In this document: piece by piece, positions 21,042-32,229 of the stretch
How positions within the stretch are numbered: position 1 is the stretch's first letter
Layout: each line of letters begins with the position of its first letter
NCBI GenBank assembly: GCA_029876055.1
Contig: CM056876.1
Location: 372,001-436,000, forward strand
Source: Madurella fahalii
Taxonomy: Eukaryota; Ascomycota; Sordariomycetes; Sordariales
Length of the DNA stretch: 64,000 nucleotides
Reading direction: 5' to 3'
Made by a program: the position numbers and the translations under genes
The notes under the pieces: model-generated
Databases searched by the model: none
Seen by the model: only the letters and a program-made list of their open reading frames with translations
What the model was told of the DNA's origin: nothing

Positions 21042-21911
21042 TCAGTTATTGTTATTTCCTAGTATTGTGGTTGTGTAATTGAGGATAGTTATAGTAGGGT
21101 AGTGAAATTTCGGCCGCTCGCTTAGATCGGCCGCTCGCTTATCACGCACGTTACACCTTACTTCGCCAAGTGTTTGGTTAAGCAGAAGGTATCTGTACCC
21201 CTTCAACTCCACGTTAACGTCCGGGTTCCTGAGGTCGGGTTCCGTCCAAGTCAAGAAATGTTCAAACCCAGATTTCTCTAGTACCCTCTGACTAGCAATG
21301 TTGTCTGCGGTCGTCCACGAGGTGATCTGCTCTGACACTGGTCCATCTGCCGCGGGCAAGGAGCGCGGATCAACGTCAAGCTCAATCTCCTGGCGGGGCA
21401 ATCTGTACCACATGCTCAACCATGCCTGGAAGAACTCGGTGGCGAGTCCCTGGCCCCAGAACTCTCTCCGAATCATGTATCCAATCACCGGCCAGCCAAA
21501 AACAGAAGAGAGTCCGTAGCAGCCGCCCGTGCCGATCATGTCGCCTGTTTCTCTGTCACAGATGGCGAAGTTAAAAGTTGTCTCATCGTTTGGCGGGAGA
21601 AAGGCGTCCATTCTTGGCCGCGTCTCGTCGAGATCTCGGTCGATTCCCCCCTGGGGGTTGTTCGCCATGATTTCGGGCTGCGTGCGCAGCGCGTGGAGGT
21701 CGTGGAGGTCATTGGGGGTAAAGGTCCGGATAATCAAGCGATTCGTTGTGACTGGCGCCCGGGTCGAGTTCGGCGGTAATGGATGAGCCGGTAACGTCGT
21801 CTTCACCGATGCCCAGTGAGACTTAGAGCTCAGTGACGATGCCATGATTGCTTTCGGGGTATGCAGAGTCGCGGGCAGTGCGTTTAGTTGGGCAGGAATG
21901 CCTGACTGCAT
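21042..21911 (-). CDS. GNAT-family N-acetyltransferase with transposon-derived C-terminus
   Basis: Predicted acetyl-CoA-dependent N-acetyltransferase (GNAT_3/RimJ-like). The domain is at residues about 55-235: TNRLIIRTFTPND, RMDAFL..., the acetyl-CoA loop region FWGQGLATEFFQAWL (Q/RxxGxG/A-like), and TADNIASQRVLEKSGFE, the typical end of the fold. The likely start is the second Met (21845, MASSLSSKS); 21911 is the longest option. The last host residues are LLLNQTLGEVR; the frame then crosses the TA target site at 21152 into the Fot1-like TIR and stops at 21042-21044 inside the element. If the transposon is removed in thought, the joined flank would stop within three codons. The insertion therefore adds about 36 foreign residues without breaking the enzyme domain. 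Confidence 0.8.
   Translation of the reverse strand: MQSGIPAQLNALPATLHTPKAIMASSLSSKSHWASVKTTLPAHPLPPNSTRAPVTTNRLIIRTFTPNDLHDLHALRTQPEIMANNPQGGIDRDLDETRPRMDAFLPPNDETTFNFAICDRETGDMIGTGGCYGLSSVFGWPVIGYMIRREFWGQGLATEFFQAWLSMWYRLPRQEIELDVDPRSLPAADGPVSEQITSWTTADNIASQRVLEKSGFEHFLTWTEPDLRNPDVNVELKGYRYLLLNQTLGEVRCNVRDKRAADLSERPKFHYPTITILNYTTTILGNNNN
21111..21151 (-). repeat. 3' terminal inverted repeat
   Basis: The 41-bp partner of the left TIR. It also supplies coding sequence, read on the minus strand, for the tail of the GNAT reading frame. Confidence 0.85.
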
Positions 21912-22583
21912 AGCAGATCCAAAGACCGGTCACTGCGCGCATTTATTATTCACGCTGACTCATGCTAGAAATCCTTGGGCTATTAAGGCCAATATAGGAA
22001 GGTGGCACAAGGTAACCATGGAGACTCTTTGAGGCCGACGCGGCAGCTCAAACTTGAACCCACGCCGAGCCGCGAGCCCGGGCACCTAGATTAAATTCGA
22101 AACTACCTGAATCATTCTCTGGGCGGCCCATCATCGATAGCATGCTAACGTGCTGCAGCATGTCCGGGCTGTTATCGGTCTCCAGGGCGGGGAAATACGT
22201 TGGTCACGGGTGCCCAGAGGTAATCCAGACGGTGTTGGGAATTACTGTTCCCCGCCCTAACCCAAGTATTGCGGCCGGTAGTCAAGGTTACATTTGGTAG
22301 TGAAGGTACAGCACAGGGCCGTTCCACCAAAAGGAGAGCGGCGCAGCGCAGGACCCGGTAATCTCGACCAATTGCGACACGTTTAGATGTTTGCCGAGCT
22401 TTGGGCTTTCCGGGGCAATGTGAATTGTTTTGTGTCACTATGAGCCATTTTTTCGGTAAGCTGAGGTGTCACTCAAGCCGGCATATCTTGAACATAAATG
22501 TACCTTCTGGACTGGCCAAGAGCAGTTCCAGCAACGATCAACTCGAGTAGAAATTCTCAAGACATTCCCGGTACAAATACGCC
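21912..22583. other. Divergent intergenic region, GNAT/GST
   Basis: Upstream regions of two divergently transcribed genes. No extra gene supported. Confidence 0.5.
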
Positions 22584-23432
22584 ATGGCAACCGATTCTAC
22601 CAGCGCTACCAGCTCTCCACGGCTCGTCTTGTACGACGTGGCTTTTGCATCACCCTACGAGGAGAACACTTGTGCTCCGAACCCATGGAAGGCACGATAT
22701 GCCCTCAACTTCAAGGGCGTTGCGTACTCGACGCAATGGGTACAAATGACCGAGATCACCAAAGTGCGACGCAGCTTGGGAGTGCCGCCGTGCCGCAAAT
22801 TCGCAGATGGCACCGATTTCTACACCCTTCCCATCCTGACAGACTCCGAGACCGGGTCGGCCATTGGCGATTCATTCGACATTGCCAACTACCTGCAAAA
22901 CACGTTCCCCGACGCAGGTGCTGGAGACCTCTTCCCGGCGCAGCAACTCGACTATGAGTGCCCTGGGGCTCTGGACTTCGTACCACTTTCCGAGCGCAAC
23001 GACAATGTCCACGCCGAGTATGCCCAGTTCAACACCAACGTCGACATGGCATTCTCCTTGCATGCCCAGCTGATGGCGCAGGGTATGCGCTGGGACCCGG
23101 CGAATGCAGACACGATAAAGGCAGAATTCGCGAGGCGATCCGGGGCGGCGTCGTGGGACGATTTAGGCATTTCTGGCGAGGCACGCGACAAGATGAAGGC
23201 CTCGCTGCGAGACACTCTACGCGACCTAGCAGCTATGTTTCAACGAGATATGTCGGGGCCATTCATGCTGGGCAACCGGCCTTCGTACGCAGATATTATT
23301 GTCGGCGGTTGGTTGCGCATGCAAAGCAAGACGCTGCCGGAAAGCGAGTGGGAGGAGGTCCAGACATGGCACGATGGTGTTTTCGGAAGACTGCACGTAG
23401 CATTACAACAACGCTTCGGTGATGTAAAATAG
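22584..23432 (+). CDS. Glutathione S-transferase-like protein
   Basis: Single exon, 282 aa. The N-terminal thioredoxin-like domain begins LVLYDVAFASPYEENTCAP, then NPWKARYALNFKGVAY, matching the SxNPWKxRxALxYKG segment of fungal GST/etherase-like proteins; TLPILTDSETGSAIGDSFDIA corresponds to the cis-Pro and glutathione gamma-Glu-binding motif (PxL...DS). A helical GST_C domain follows from about residue 110, including PSYADIIVGGWLRMQ with the conserved Asp of the N-capping box. Cys rather than Ser precedes APNPWK. Likely role: glutathione-dependent detoxification or ether-bond cleavage; the substrate cannot be set from sequence. Next to it on the right lies a P450 pseudogene on the other strand. 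Confidence 0.85.
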   Translation: MATDSTSATSSPRLVLYDVAFASPYEENTCAPNPWKARYALNFKGVAYSTQWVQMTEITKVRRSLGVPPCRKFADGTDFYTLPILTDSETGSAIGDSFDIANYLQNTFPDAGAGDLFPAQQLDYECPGALDFVPLSERNDNVHAEYAQFNTNVDMAFSLHAQLMAQGMRWDPANADTIKAEFARRSGAASWDDLGISGEARDKMKASLRDTLRDLAAMFQRDMSGPFMLGNRPSYADIIVGGWLRMQSKTLPESEWEEVQTWHDGVFGRLHVALQQRFGDVK

Positions 23433-23505
23433 CCGGGTTCGAGACCCTCGAGACGTACATAATGCAGTATCGGCCATGGAGTAGCTATACAACCTAACCC
23501 TATAG

Positions 23506-24891
23506 CTAGGTTAAAGCGCCATGCAGTGGTGTAGTTTCTTCAAAGATATACGACTTATGTCCTTGGAGTGTTTCTAACGTCCTCTCTATAAAAGGGTTCT
23601 GATCGAAATCCTGGCTACTACTAGCTCCTCTAGGTGAACTGAATTTTGTATTTTGCCACAGATCCTCAGCAACCAACGCAGCCTCTCCAGTCCCTCCAAA
23701 CGAAGTCCTCCACTGCCTTCCAGCCCCGGGTCGCGGGTGAAGCTCAACCTCAATATCATGATCCGGCGGCTCCATCGCCTCAGCCTGCGAGGACTTTTTG
23801 GTGGACGGCTTGAGCCATTTCCCGCCCCGCGGTCCGCGCTGGGAGGATATCAAACCTCAACAGCAACATCGCCGTGAATAACAAAATCTCAGCCGTAGCA
23901 AAGTGCCGGCCGGGGCAGAGCGTCGTGCCGCCTCAGGGTTGGACCTTGGCTCCCCCGGCTTCCTGATGACCCGCCGAGCATCAAACTCGTCTACATCCTC
24001 TCCTCACACCCCTTCAGCCGGTGCTGCACTCGAGCAGGTATCATGACTATCCCGCCCTTCCTGATCCGATACTTGCCATCGACCACATGTCCTCGGCGGC
24101 CACGCGCATCGAGTCCGCTATGCCGTGCACGTGGAGGACTCCCTGGAACGCCGACAGCAACGTCGGACAGCGGTCCTTGAGGGCCCGCGCCCGGACTGTA
24201 CACGTTTACACCCCGTTTTCCCCTTCCTCCTCCTGCGCTGTGACAACCTGCAGGACTTCCTCCTGGCAGTCCTCTGCTACACTCGGATCCGAGAAAACGC
24301 GGAAGACGGTCCAGAACGCCGCCGGGTTCGTGTTCGCCACGAGCGCGAACAGCTCGCGGTTGTGGTAGCAGCGCCCGATATCGCCGGCCGAGATGCCCTG
24401 ACTGACGGAGTGCTCGGTCCAGCGCCGGACGTAGGCCGAGTCCGCCCTATAGTGGCCCTCGGCGTAGTAGGTCTGGAAGGACTTGGCGAGACGGTTGCGT
24501 GCGCGTCGATGACGCCGCTGAAGGCCCCGGCGCGGGAGGAGGTCGAGTGTGAGGAACATGATGGCCGGGTGGAATTTGTCTAGTCTGCCTCGTTGCGCGA
24601 GTCCCGGAGCGGGTTGCCCGCGCCGTAGACGCTGTCCGTCGTGGCCGTGAGGAACTCGTGGCTGATCCACGCGAACAGCTTTACTGTCCTGGGCCCTCCA
24701 GCGACGATTTAGGCTAGTGACGCGTTAAGGATGTGGAGGGCTCTGCTATTTAGCGCGTCGAGAGTCGGCCCGCTAGACAACGCCGGATGCACGGCTTTGA
24801 TGAAAGCAGGTAAGAAGCCGTTGTCGACGACCATATCGCCGCGGATAATGTCAAGGGCATTTTTGCCTATAAAAGTTCCCTGTCTGCTCAA
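23506..24891 (-). pseudogene. Cytochrome P450 pseudogene
   Basis: Minus-strand pieces follow P450 order in changing frames. N-terminal part: GPTLDALNSRALHILNASL (near 24720). I-helix region: LFALVANTNPAAFWTVFRVF (near 24300). Then HVVDGKYRIRKGGIVMIPAR (near 24060), the heme-binding loop GGTTLCPGRHFATAE with the axial Cys (near 23900), and the C-terminal MEPPDHDIEVEL and WRTSFG (23700-23780). Frames change between these blocks and several stops intervene, for example just before the heme loop, so the gene is broken. Possible further N-terminal sequence extends to about 25400, including a hydrophobic anchor (VEPATLLILYLVAFLS). The closest type appears to be the fungal CYP7/8-like group with an ANT in helix I; this is inference. 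Confidence 0.75.
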
Positions 24892-25506
24892 AGGGTCCAG
24901 AAGTGGTAGCTATTTCCCCGACGATGGAGGACGACAGCGGCGTCGATAAGAAGCATTCGACCGTTGCCAACTGCACATCTGATGCCGGCCAGAACGAGCA
25001 CATCGCGCATGGGGTTTCTCTTCCCGACGTACAGCGTCCGGAGAAGTCGTCCAGTCACGGGACGGGCAAGTCCTTCCCACACGCCCGCCTGCCCAACAGG
25101 ACACGCAGACCAGAACGTCACAAGCCTGGGTCAAAGCGCAGTGCCCGTATGTTACAGCTATGGCTGCTCCAGGGAGTTGTGAACCAGACGAGCCGGTGTT
25201 TTGATTGTTGTATTTCAATCCAGTATAGGTTCTGGTGCGAGAACTGCGAGCGTCAACGGGAAGCTGACAGGCAATATGATAAAACTTACGACAAGTAGCG
25301 GAAAGAAAGGCAACTAGGTAAAGTATCAGGAGAGTGGCTGGCTCGACGGCGTCAAGGGTTCTGAGTGCCGTCGCGTTCAGGATCAGAAGTCTAACTATCT
25401 GAAAAACAAAAGCATTGGTCATGACTCATCAGTGCCGCAGCGCTCATCTCATTGAACATGTGAAGAAGCCCCCTCCAACCTTGTTTTTGAACTCTCAACC
25501 AGAACA

Positions 25507-26650
25507 TCAAGAGAATGCCATCGGCGAGGATCTCCCGCCCGGATCCCTTGCATTTGGGGCCCTCGACTTCTCTTCTTCTCCGAACAGCCAGCTCTTGAAC
25601 TTGGCCCACACGTTGCACATCCAATCCCAAATCGAGGCAAAGAAACCCCTGAACCAGGAAAAGAGGCCGTCCCAAGGGATAACATACACAGCAGCGGCGA
25701 CGCCCACACCGAGGAGAATGGCGGAACCAGCCGCCGTCATTGTGACGGACGTCTTGGGTGCCGCTGCAGCAGCCTTCCACGACATGTATCCAAACGTGTA
25801 TTCGACAAAGATGCCGGCAACCGTCGCCTCGAGTCCGATTGCCAACTTCCCCGCTGCAACAGCAAGACCGAGGATGGCTGAAACGGGGCCTTTCCACGCA
25901 CGCCACCACTTCCCGTCCATGTCGGCATTCTCCATGGCTTGGAGGTGGGTCCTCAGCTTTTCTTTGTCTTCCGAAGAGAGACTCTCGCTGGACCGCATGG
26001 CACTGGACCAAGGGGATCCCTGGTCCATGCCAACCCGGATGCGAACGCTAGGCCCAAGGTAAAATTTGTGCTTGCGTCTCTCCTCCTGCCAACTGTCAAG
26101 CCGAACGCCGCGGAAGGTGGAGGCGCCATCAAGCAGAAGGGGGGCCTCGAGTCCCATAGCCGCATCGAAGCACGAGCAGAGTCCTAACGCGCCCGTGCAC
26201 GTCGAAAGAGATCTCATCGATGTCCGGACTCGCAAGGATTACCATCTCGGTGCAGCCGGGGTCACCCTGGGCGGAGTCAATGTTGGGCTGGAGCCAGTCT
26301 TCGGTGGTGACAAGCAGGGGGGCACTCGCTATAAGGACAGCCGGGTCAGTATAAGGTACATATAGATGACTCTTCAGAACAAAGTTGACCAAACGGCCTC
26401 GGGAGGCTGGGCGTTCCTAGTGGGGGTTGATGAGAGGTTTCAACCGACATTTCCAAAACTTCCACCACGGGATGTCACACGCGCGCTCCAGGCTCTCAAT
26501 GGTCTCGGGGCGGACAACAGCAACAATGAAACGCTGTTTGACCTTTCTCTCCTTCTGGAGAAACTTGAACATGGCGTTAACTTCACGCTTCACCGAGGTC
26601 CGAGAGGGAGGAGCCATGGTAGAAGCATCATCCGACCAGGTCGAGGCCAT
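25507..26650 (-). CDS. Unrecognised membrane protein with two glycine/alanine-rich helices
   Basis: Family not recognised. A consistent model has exons 26650-26479, 26406-26201 and 26145-25507 (338 aa), with short introns 26407-26478 (removes an in-frame TAG) and 26146-26200. N-terminal part: basic MFKFLQKERKVKQRFIVAVV, then PAVLIASAPLLVTTEDWL. C-terminal part: a charged helix (SSEDKEKLRTHLQAMENAD), a first hydrophobic helix at about residues 213-240 (GPVSAILGLAVAAGKLAIGL), a second at 262-282 (AAGSAILLGVGVAAAVYVIP), a Trp/Phe-rich amphipathic stretch (LFSWFRGFFASIWDWMCNVW) and a short charged tail. The Gly/Ala packing pattern resembles pore- or channel-forming helices, but this is only an impression. 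The intron boundaries are tentative. Confidence 0.55.
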
Positions 26651-27713
26651 GTTGGGGATAGGTAAGGTAGGTGATGTAGGTAATTGGGTGTTGGGAATGG
26701 AGATGTACGCCGGGGGTGTCTGGTGCAGCGTGTTGTTGGGTCAACCAGCAGTAAGACGGTAAGAAGAAAAAAGGCAAAGGAAGGAGAGCAAAAGATCGCG
26801 GGTCCCGTCTAACTTTTATGCTCGACAATAAACGCCAACAGCAGAGAGCCTCGGAGACTGGACAGTTCAGGCTAGGTACGGAGGTCCAGAATTGTTAATT
26901 GTCCAATACATGTCTCCGGTGTTAGTGTTTTGATCCACTCCCACCAACCGTCCTTAGCTAGAAGCACACCGTTCTATGCGACTGATTTAAAGGTAAGCTG
27001 GAGCCGGACCGTTTTGGATCCGCAATTCGCGCGTTTGGCTTTGCCCAAAACAGCAAGTGGGGGGAGAAGGTGAGGAAGTTTAGGATCGGGCGTTCTTGAT
27101 TGGCTCGCTACCTATGCCATGGGACGTGGTTAGGTATGGAGGGGCCTGTCATGGGCTGGGAAGTCTTGTGGTGTGCCAGGAGGTTCGGCAGTCAGGCAAC
27201 CGAACTGATCAGATATCACCCCCTCTTGTGGACTCTTGTTTACAGACTGCACTTGGGCTTGCCACTTACATCAGAAACACGAACAATGACCTATACGCGC
27301 CGTTGGTAGGAGCAAACGAAACATTGAAGAAGTCATATAACACGCTGGTAGTCCTCTGTATTGAGGCTAACAGCTCTTGATCGGAGCAAGGCGCTACGGA
27401 AAAGATCCGGCATGCGCGAACATCCCCCGCTGCTCTGCTTGTCGTACAAGCAGCGTTAGTCAGTGTCCGCTGGCACCCCACTGGCCAGGCAAATAAGGTC
27501 GGTAACGGTATCACCGTGTCTCCGACCGGTTACACAGCCAGCTCCATCCCCGGCTTGAATTTCCACTCGGCACTTTCCGGTGCCGCGGATTCCATCGACT
27601 CCAGCCCGAGTTAGGGACGCAATCGCAGCACAGCCGCCCTCCATATCAGTCTTGAAACGAATATTTCCTACCCACATCAAACCTGCTGGCTGTCAAGAGC
27701 TTAAGCCTCGAGC
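26651..27713. other. Divergent intergenic region
   Basis: Between two divergent genes. No supported gene; upstream control regions for both. Confidence 0.5.
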
Positions 27714-30060
27714 ATGGACGGGCAGGAAATGCTTTGGTCCACTACGTCCACAAGCTACCATTGGGCTCAGCAGCATTCCGCCGAAGACTCCCTCTTCCAC
27801 GGGATTTTTTCTCAGGATGTTGAGGGCCTTCCAATCCAGCATGCTGCCAGTGCCGAACCAGGGGCCCTTAGCCAGTACCTCCCTGGACAGCGTCCCTCTT
27901 ATCCTGCTGCGCTCAGCGGTAATGTCTTTCAGATAGGTCTCTCCATATCTGCTCCAATGAACTTGGTGCAAGATGACTTTGACGTCGAGACGCTTCAGAA
28001 TCCCCTAGCTGCTGAGGACCTTCAACCCTTCGACGGCGATCCCATCATTGCCTCTGGCCTCGTTGCTCAGGCGGCAGCAAATCAGGGGCTACTTGCACAG
28101 AAAGACATCGACAACGCCACACAGTCCTTCCACTCCAACCATCGTCCCATCAACAAGGCCGTAGTTGACCCGGGCCCGAACGCCGCCTCCAATATCGACG
28201 GCACGAACAACCGTTGTCTGACCAATGACCTGAACACCACCGTGGTCTTGGACTTCAGGCCCCGACACACACAGCGCAAGCTGAGCGTTTCGCGTACTGC
28301 ACCGAACAGAGCAGCACAACACAAAAGCAAGATTTCTGACAAGGATTGGGAGGACCACAAGGAGATTATACGTCAACTATGGATCGTGGAACACCACACC
28401 ATGCCGGAATTGATCAGAATCATGACCAGGGACTACGATTTCTCAGCAACGTATGTGAGCCCAAAAGCTCTTATCTCTTCTTCAACTGGGACTCGTGGCA
28501 GTCATAAGGCGCTGCACTTTAGCAAACGCTGATGGCATTATCCACAGTGAGAAGATGTATTACGCCAAGTTCAAGGATCCCAACTGGGCTGGCTTTGCCA
28601 AAAACAAAACCAAGCAAAACTCGGGAAGAGTTGCCTCTCTAGAAACTCCGCGCCGCCGTGCCGCACAGATGCTTCCTCCAAACTCAAAGAGAGACAAGCG
28701 GGACCTGGTTTTTCTTTCAGCCAAAAGCAAGAACCAAGCGGACCATCAGGATAATCAAGTGCCTCTACCCCATTTGGATGCAAGGACACAGCTTATGGAC
28801 GACACCTCGGTCAACACAAGGAAGATGCACCGCGCGTTGGACGTCTTCGTCAAGGGTTCATTCGGCTTCAGCGCAAAAGTCAAGGGATGGTCCTCGGACT
28901 CCTTCCAACTCATTGCTCCCCCGCAGGTCGTGGATAACTCGGCGGCCTGGGAAACTCTGATGGACCAGTGTCATTGCATGGGCCTCCTGACACAGCTGGG
29001 ACTCTTCCGTTGCCTCAATTCGTCCCTACAGAAAATCTTCGAGGGCTTCAACAAACTCGCCACACAGCCCGGCCCCGTTCTGCTGATCTACCTGTGGAAG
29101 ATCTGCTCCAGCATTTTCGACGTCCGTCTCCGCACCGGCATCATCGTGCCGGGGGATGACCCGCGTCGCGGACAACCCTTCGCACTGATGCGCCTTTTCC
29201 TCCACCACATGAGACGTTCGTTCTTCCTCCAACTGGGCAGAGCCCACCCCGTGGTCCACCTGATGGACGCGCTAGCCTATGTGCTCTTCAATTCGTCCCA
29301 AGAAGAGTTCAAGTATATCCTAGGCCTGGGATACGCAACGGCCATTGAGGCTCTCGGGCATATGATTGGAGCGGACCATTCCGTCGTGCTTACGATGTCC
29401 TCGCATTGTGCCAAGCAGGACTGGGGGAGCAGGGCCAAACTGCATGAGACCATCGTGAGGGCTCGGTATGAAACATTGCTTGTCGAAGCTGAACGGATAC
29501 AGAGCCGCGAGAATACGGTTTCAATGCTGTACAACTACACATACACCATGTCCCAGGGTTATGGCGATTCCGAATTTGTTTTCCACCTGGCATCTCGGCT
29601 TCGAGACCAGGCAGAGAGACAGTGTAGGGATCAAATAAAAGTCTCCAACTTGCAATGCGGCATGCATGTCCGGGCATTAGTATTTTCCACTGGGCTGCTA
29701 GCAAAAAACTATCAGTGGCAAGATTCCAGCATCACATGTAGGCAGCTGGACGAAACCATCGGGATATTGGAACATGGGGACCAGGAATGTCTCATCTATG
29801 CCTTGTCTTTGTCCAGGTTGCTTGAGGCAAAGTTGAGGGCCCGCGACAACGCCGATGCGAGGTCTGAGGTGAGGCGGCGTGCTGAGGCAGTGCGGTCGAG
29901 GATTCACGCAGTCAGATTTTGCGACGTCGCTGAGAATGCGCCAAATGAGGAGAGCAACTCGGGGGATTACTTGACTGACATCCAAACACGGAGAAAGAGG
30001 GAAGGAAATGAGTTTCATACTTGGTTGGCGGTACGGGTGAAAGACAGCGGTACGATGTAA
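27714..30060 (+). CDS. Clr5-domain protein (putative transcription regulator)
   Basis: Two exons, 27714-28450 and 28548-30060 (749 aa); the intron (GTATGT...CCACAG) lies inside the Clr5 domain. The domain, residues about 205-262, reads DKDWEDHKEIIRQLW, MPELIRIMTRDYDFSAT and, after the intron, EKMYYAKFKDPNW, matching the fungal Clr5 fold W..HK..I..LY......L..VM.IM...Y.F.AT..QY...F..W. The upstream 200 residues are low-complexity Gln/Ser/Pro-like. The C-terminal 480 residues are helical, with TPR-like spacing but no clear repeat. Clr5 proteins are named after an S. pombe silencing factor; most filamentous-fungus members, including those with trailing TPR or ankyrin regions, are uncharacterised. 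Confidence 0.8.
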
Positions 30061-32229
30061 TAGGCCCCCTTAACTAGTAGCCGATAATACTATCCCGATA
30101 TTCCTGCCTTGACCAGAACGCAATGTTGTAAAAGATCTTTCACTTGCAACCTTTTCGGAAGTGCAAGCCCCGGATCTCTCCTCAGGAAGTATTCGCGGAC
30201 TCGATCTCTCCTCACATTTCCATACTCACATTCACCACATCGAATAGGCGGCGGTTTAACGTGAATTTGGAAGCTGTGTTTCCTCAGAGCGCTGCGGCTG
30301 CTATACGAAGCATTGCAGCCCTTGTATTTGCATCTTTAGGTCTGTTTCTTCGGCGAGAGAGCCAGTTATTGCGGCAAGGTCCGCTGGGGCCGGGGGGTTG
30401 GGGAGGAACTATCGACCTGGTGCAACTTCAGTACCTCTGGCGACGTAGCTCGCGATGACGACGAGGACTTCTCCTCCTCCAGACACCGCCGTCGCTTCTT
30501 CTCGTGCATGTTGTGGTGGGGGCTGATGAGGAGACTGAAGTGTCCTGAAATATAAAAAGCATGAATCCTTCAAAGAGATCGCCAGGTGAAAAGACCGTCT
30601 GGGAAAGAAGTTGTTAATCATGATGCCTGAACGAGATAGTTTGCCTAATCGGACTGCCGATCCCGCTCTATCGGCTAGACCAGTATAGATGCTAACGAGC
30701 TTGCCTAGACACTCCTAGGATTCTAGTCGGTACTAGCTTAGCATTGCGGCGTCCATTTTTACTTAGCGTTTAAACAAACCTAATAAGAAGGAGAAAGGCA
30801 TATATATTCGGTTCAGCTGCCTCCGAGTACATAAGAACGATGAGTGGAGAAAGCTTCGCTAGGTCAACCCAGATCCTGTCACACCGCTTACGCTCTTTTA
30901 GCTTACGCCTTAAGTCACCGGTATTTAAATACCGTAGTTGGGGGGCCATATAGTTATCGGTAGCGACCGTCGTGTTACGACAGGACGGCTTTGGGGGAGA
31001 CACTATTTTTATCAGACCTGATAATGGCTTTGAGGGAAACGAAGAGCCGATTTAGCTAGATGTAAGCTAGCTGTTGTAACATGTCCGACCCTTGACTATA
31101 GGTAACACCGTCTAGCTTAGAATACGGTAATAATGAAGTGGTGCAACTCCTCAACTACGCCAACCCACCTACTCCTCCGCGTGCAGGGGTTGCCCCCAAG
31201 CAGCTAAGCTCCCCGCTTCCGGTTCCTCGTGCAACCACACAATATACAGAAAACCCCCAATTGTGCGGTCCTCGCCCGTTGTAGTTGAGCATACGGACTA
31301 TAGTACGCTCCTCTGGCCATAATACGACACGTTCCTTAACGGAGTTTTCTATCTATTATATAGAAAGGCTTAGACTAGTGCCTGATCCTATGGAGCTGAT
31401 AGGTCTCGAGCTAAGTCGACCTAGAAGCGGCAGGGGTTGACATTACGATAACCTCACTTAGTTAGCACTAGTTTCAGGCTCAATAGTAAGCTACATACAT
31501 CTAGTAGTATCGTGGCTGCCAATTTCACTCTCTCTTTTCTTAGTAAGTCTATAGATACTTTATAAAATAACGAAATTAGTATTACATTAGTATAATATCC
31601 TAGGCGTGGTGTCGAGATTTAGTTTATACAAATGAAGCCTGGAAGAGTGGGGGAGAAGATATACTCGGTCGAGGTAATTTATATTCTGTCACGCTCCGCT
31701 TGCGTGCCTAGAGCAACGAGGAGCTGCTTGCTACCCTCTTACTCTATAGTACTGTCCAAGTAATCTTGGAGGAGCGCATTGATGCTTTCTTCGTCTACCC
31801 CAGAGAAGTTGTACCGTTTTAGTGAGCTAGAGCTAAGGAGTGTGTTAGGAGTAGGAAAAATGATAAGAAAGTAGAGAAGTGAGAGATTCTAAGGTTCGGG
31901 GGGGAGAAGGGGGAGGGAGGCTCCGGCAGCATAAGTGAGCCAGCATCGAGCCTCGGGGGTCAGACGCAGTTGGTTTGCATCCCCGATGACAGCCCCGAAC
32001 GACCGCGCGAGCATTGTGCCTTGTCTGCACCGACAGGGGACGGGATCCTGACGCCGAAAATGCATCCCCATGGCGAATACGCGGGAGGCATTGCGGAGAA
32101 CTAGATGGGTGTGAGCGAAGTAGAATGGGTGACGCCTTCTGGCTCCTGTCGCAGGCGCTGTTTGTAGTCGTTACGGAGGCGGCGACGGTCTGGAACGCGA
32201 ACGGGATCTCGTCCGGTAAACACCTGGCG
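30061..32229. other. Gene-free degenerate DNA
   Basis: Stops in all frames and dense CTA/TAG words, typical of mutated transposon remains. No TIR, LTR or coding relic was identified with confidence. Confidence 0.45.

Larger units (their letters stand above)
19280..21151 (+). mobile_element. Fot1/Pogo-type DNA transposon (Tc1-mariner superfamily)
   Basis: A 1872-bp element bounded by terminal inverted repeats (19280-19330 and 21111-21151), starting ACGTGCGTG and flanked by a TA duplication (19278-19279, 21152-21153). Length, TIR size and TA target match Fot1 elements. It carries one transposase frame interrupted by nonsense codons only. It inserted at the very end of the GNAT gene coming from the right. 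Confidence 0.85.
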
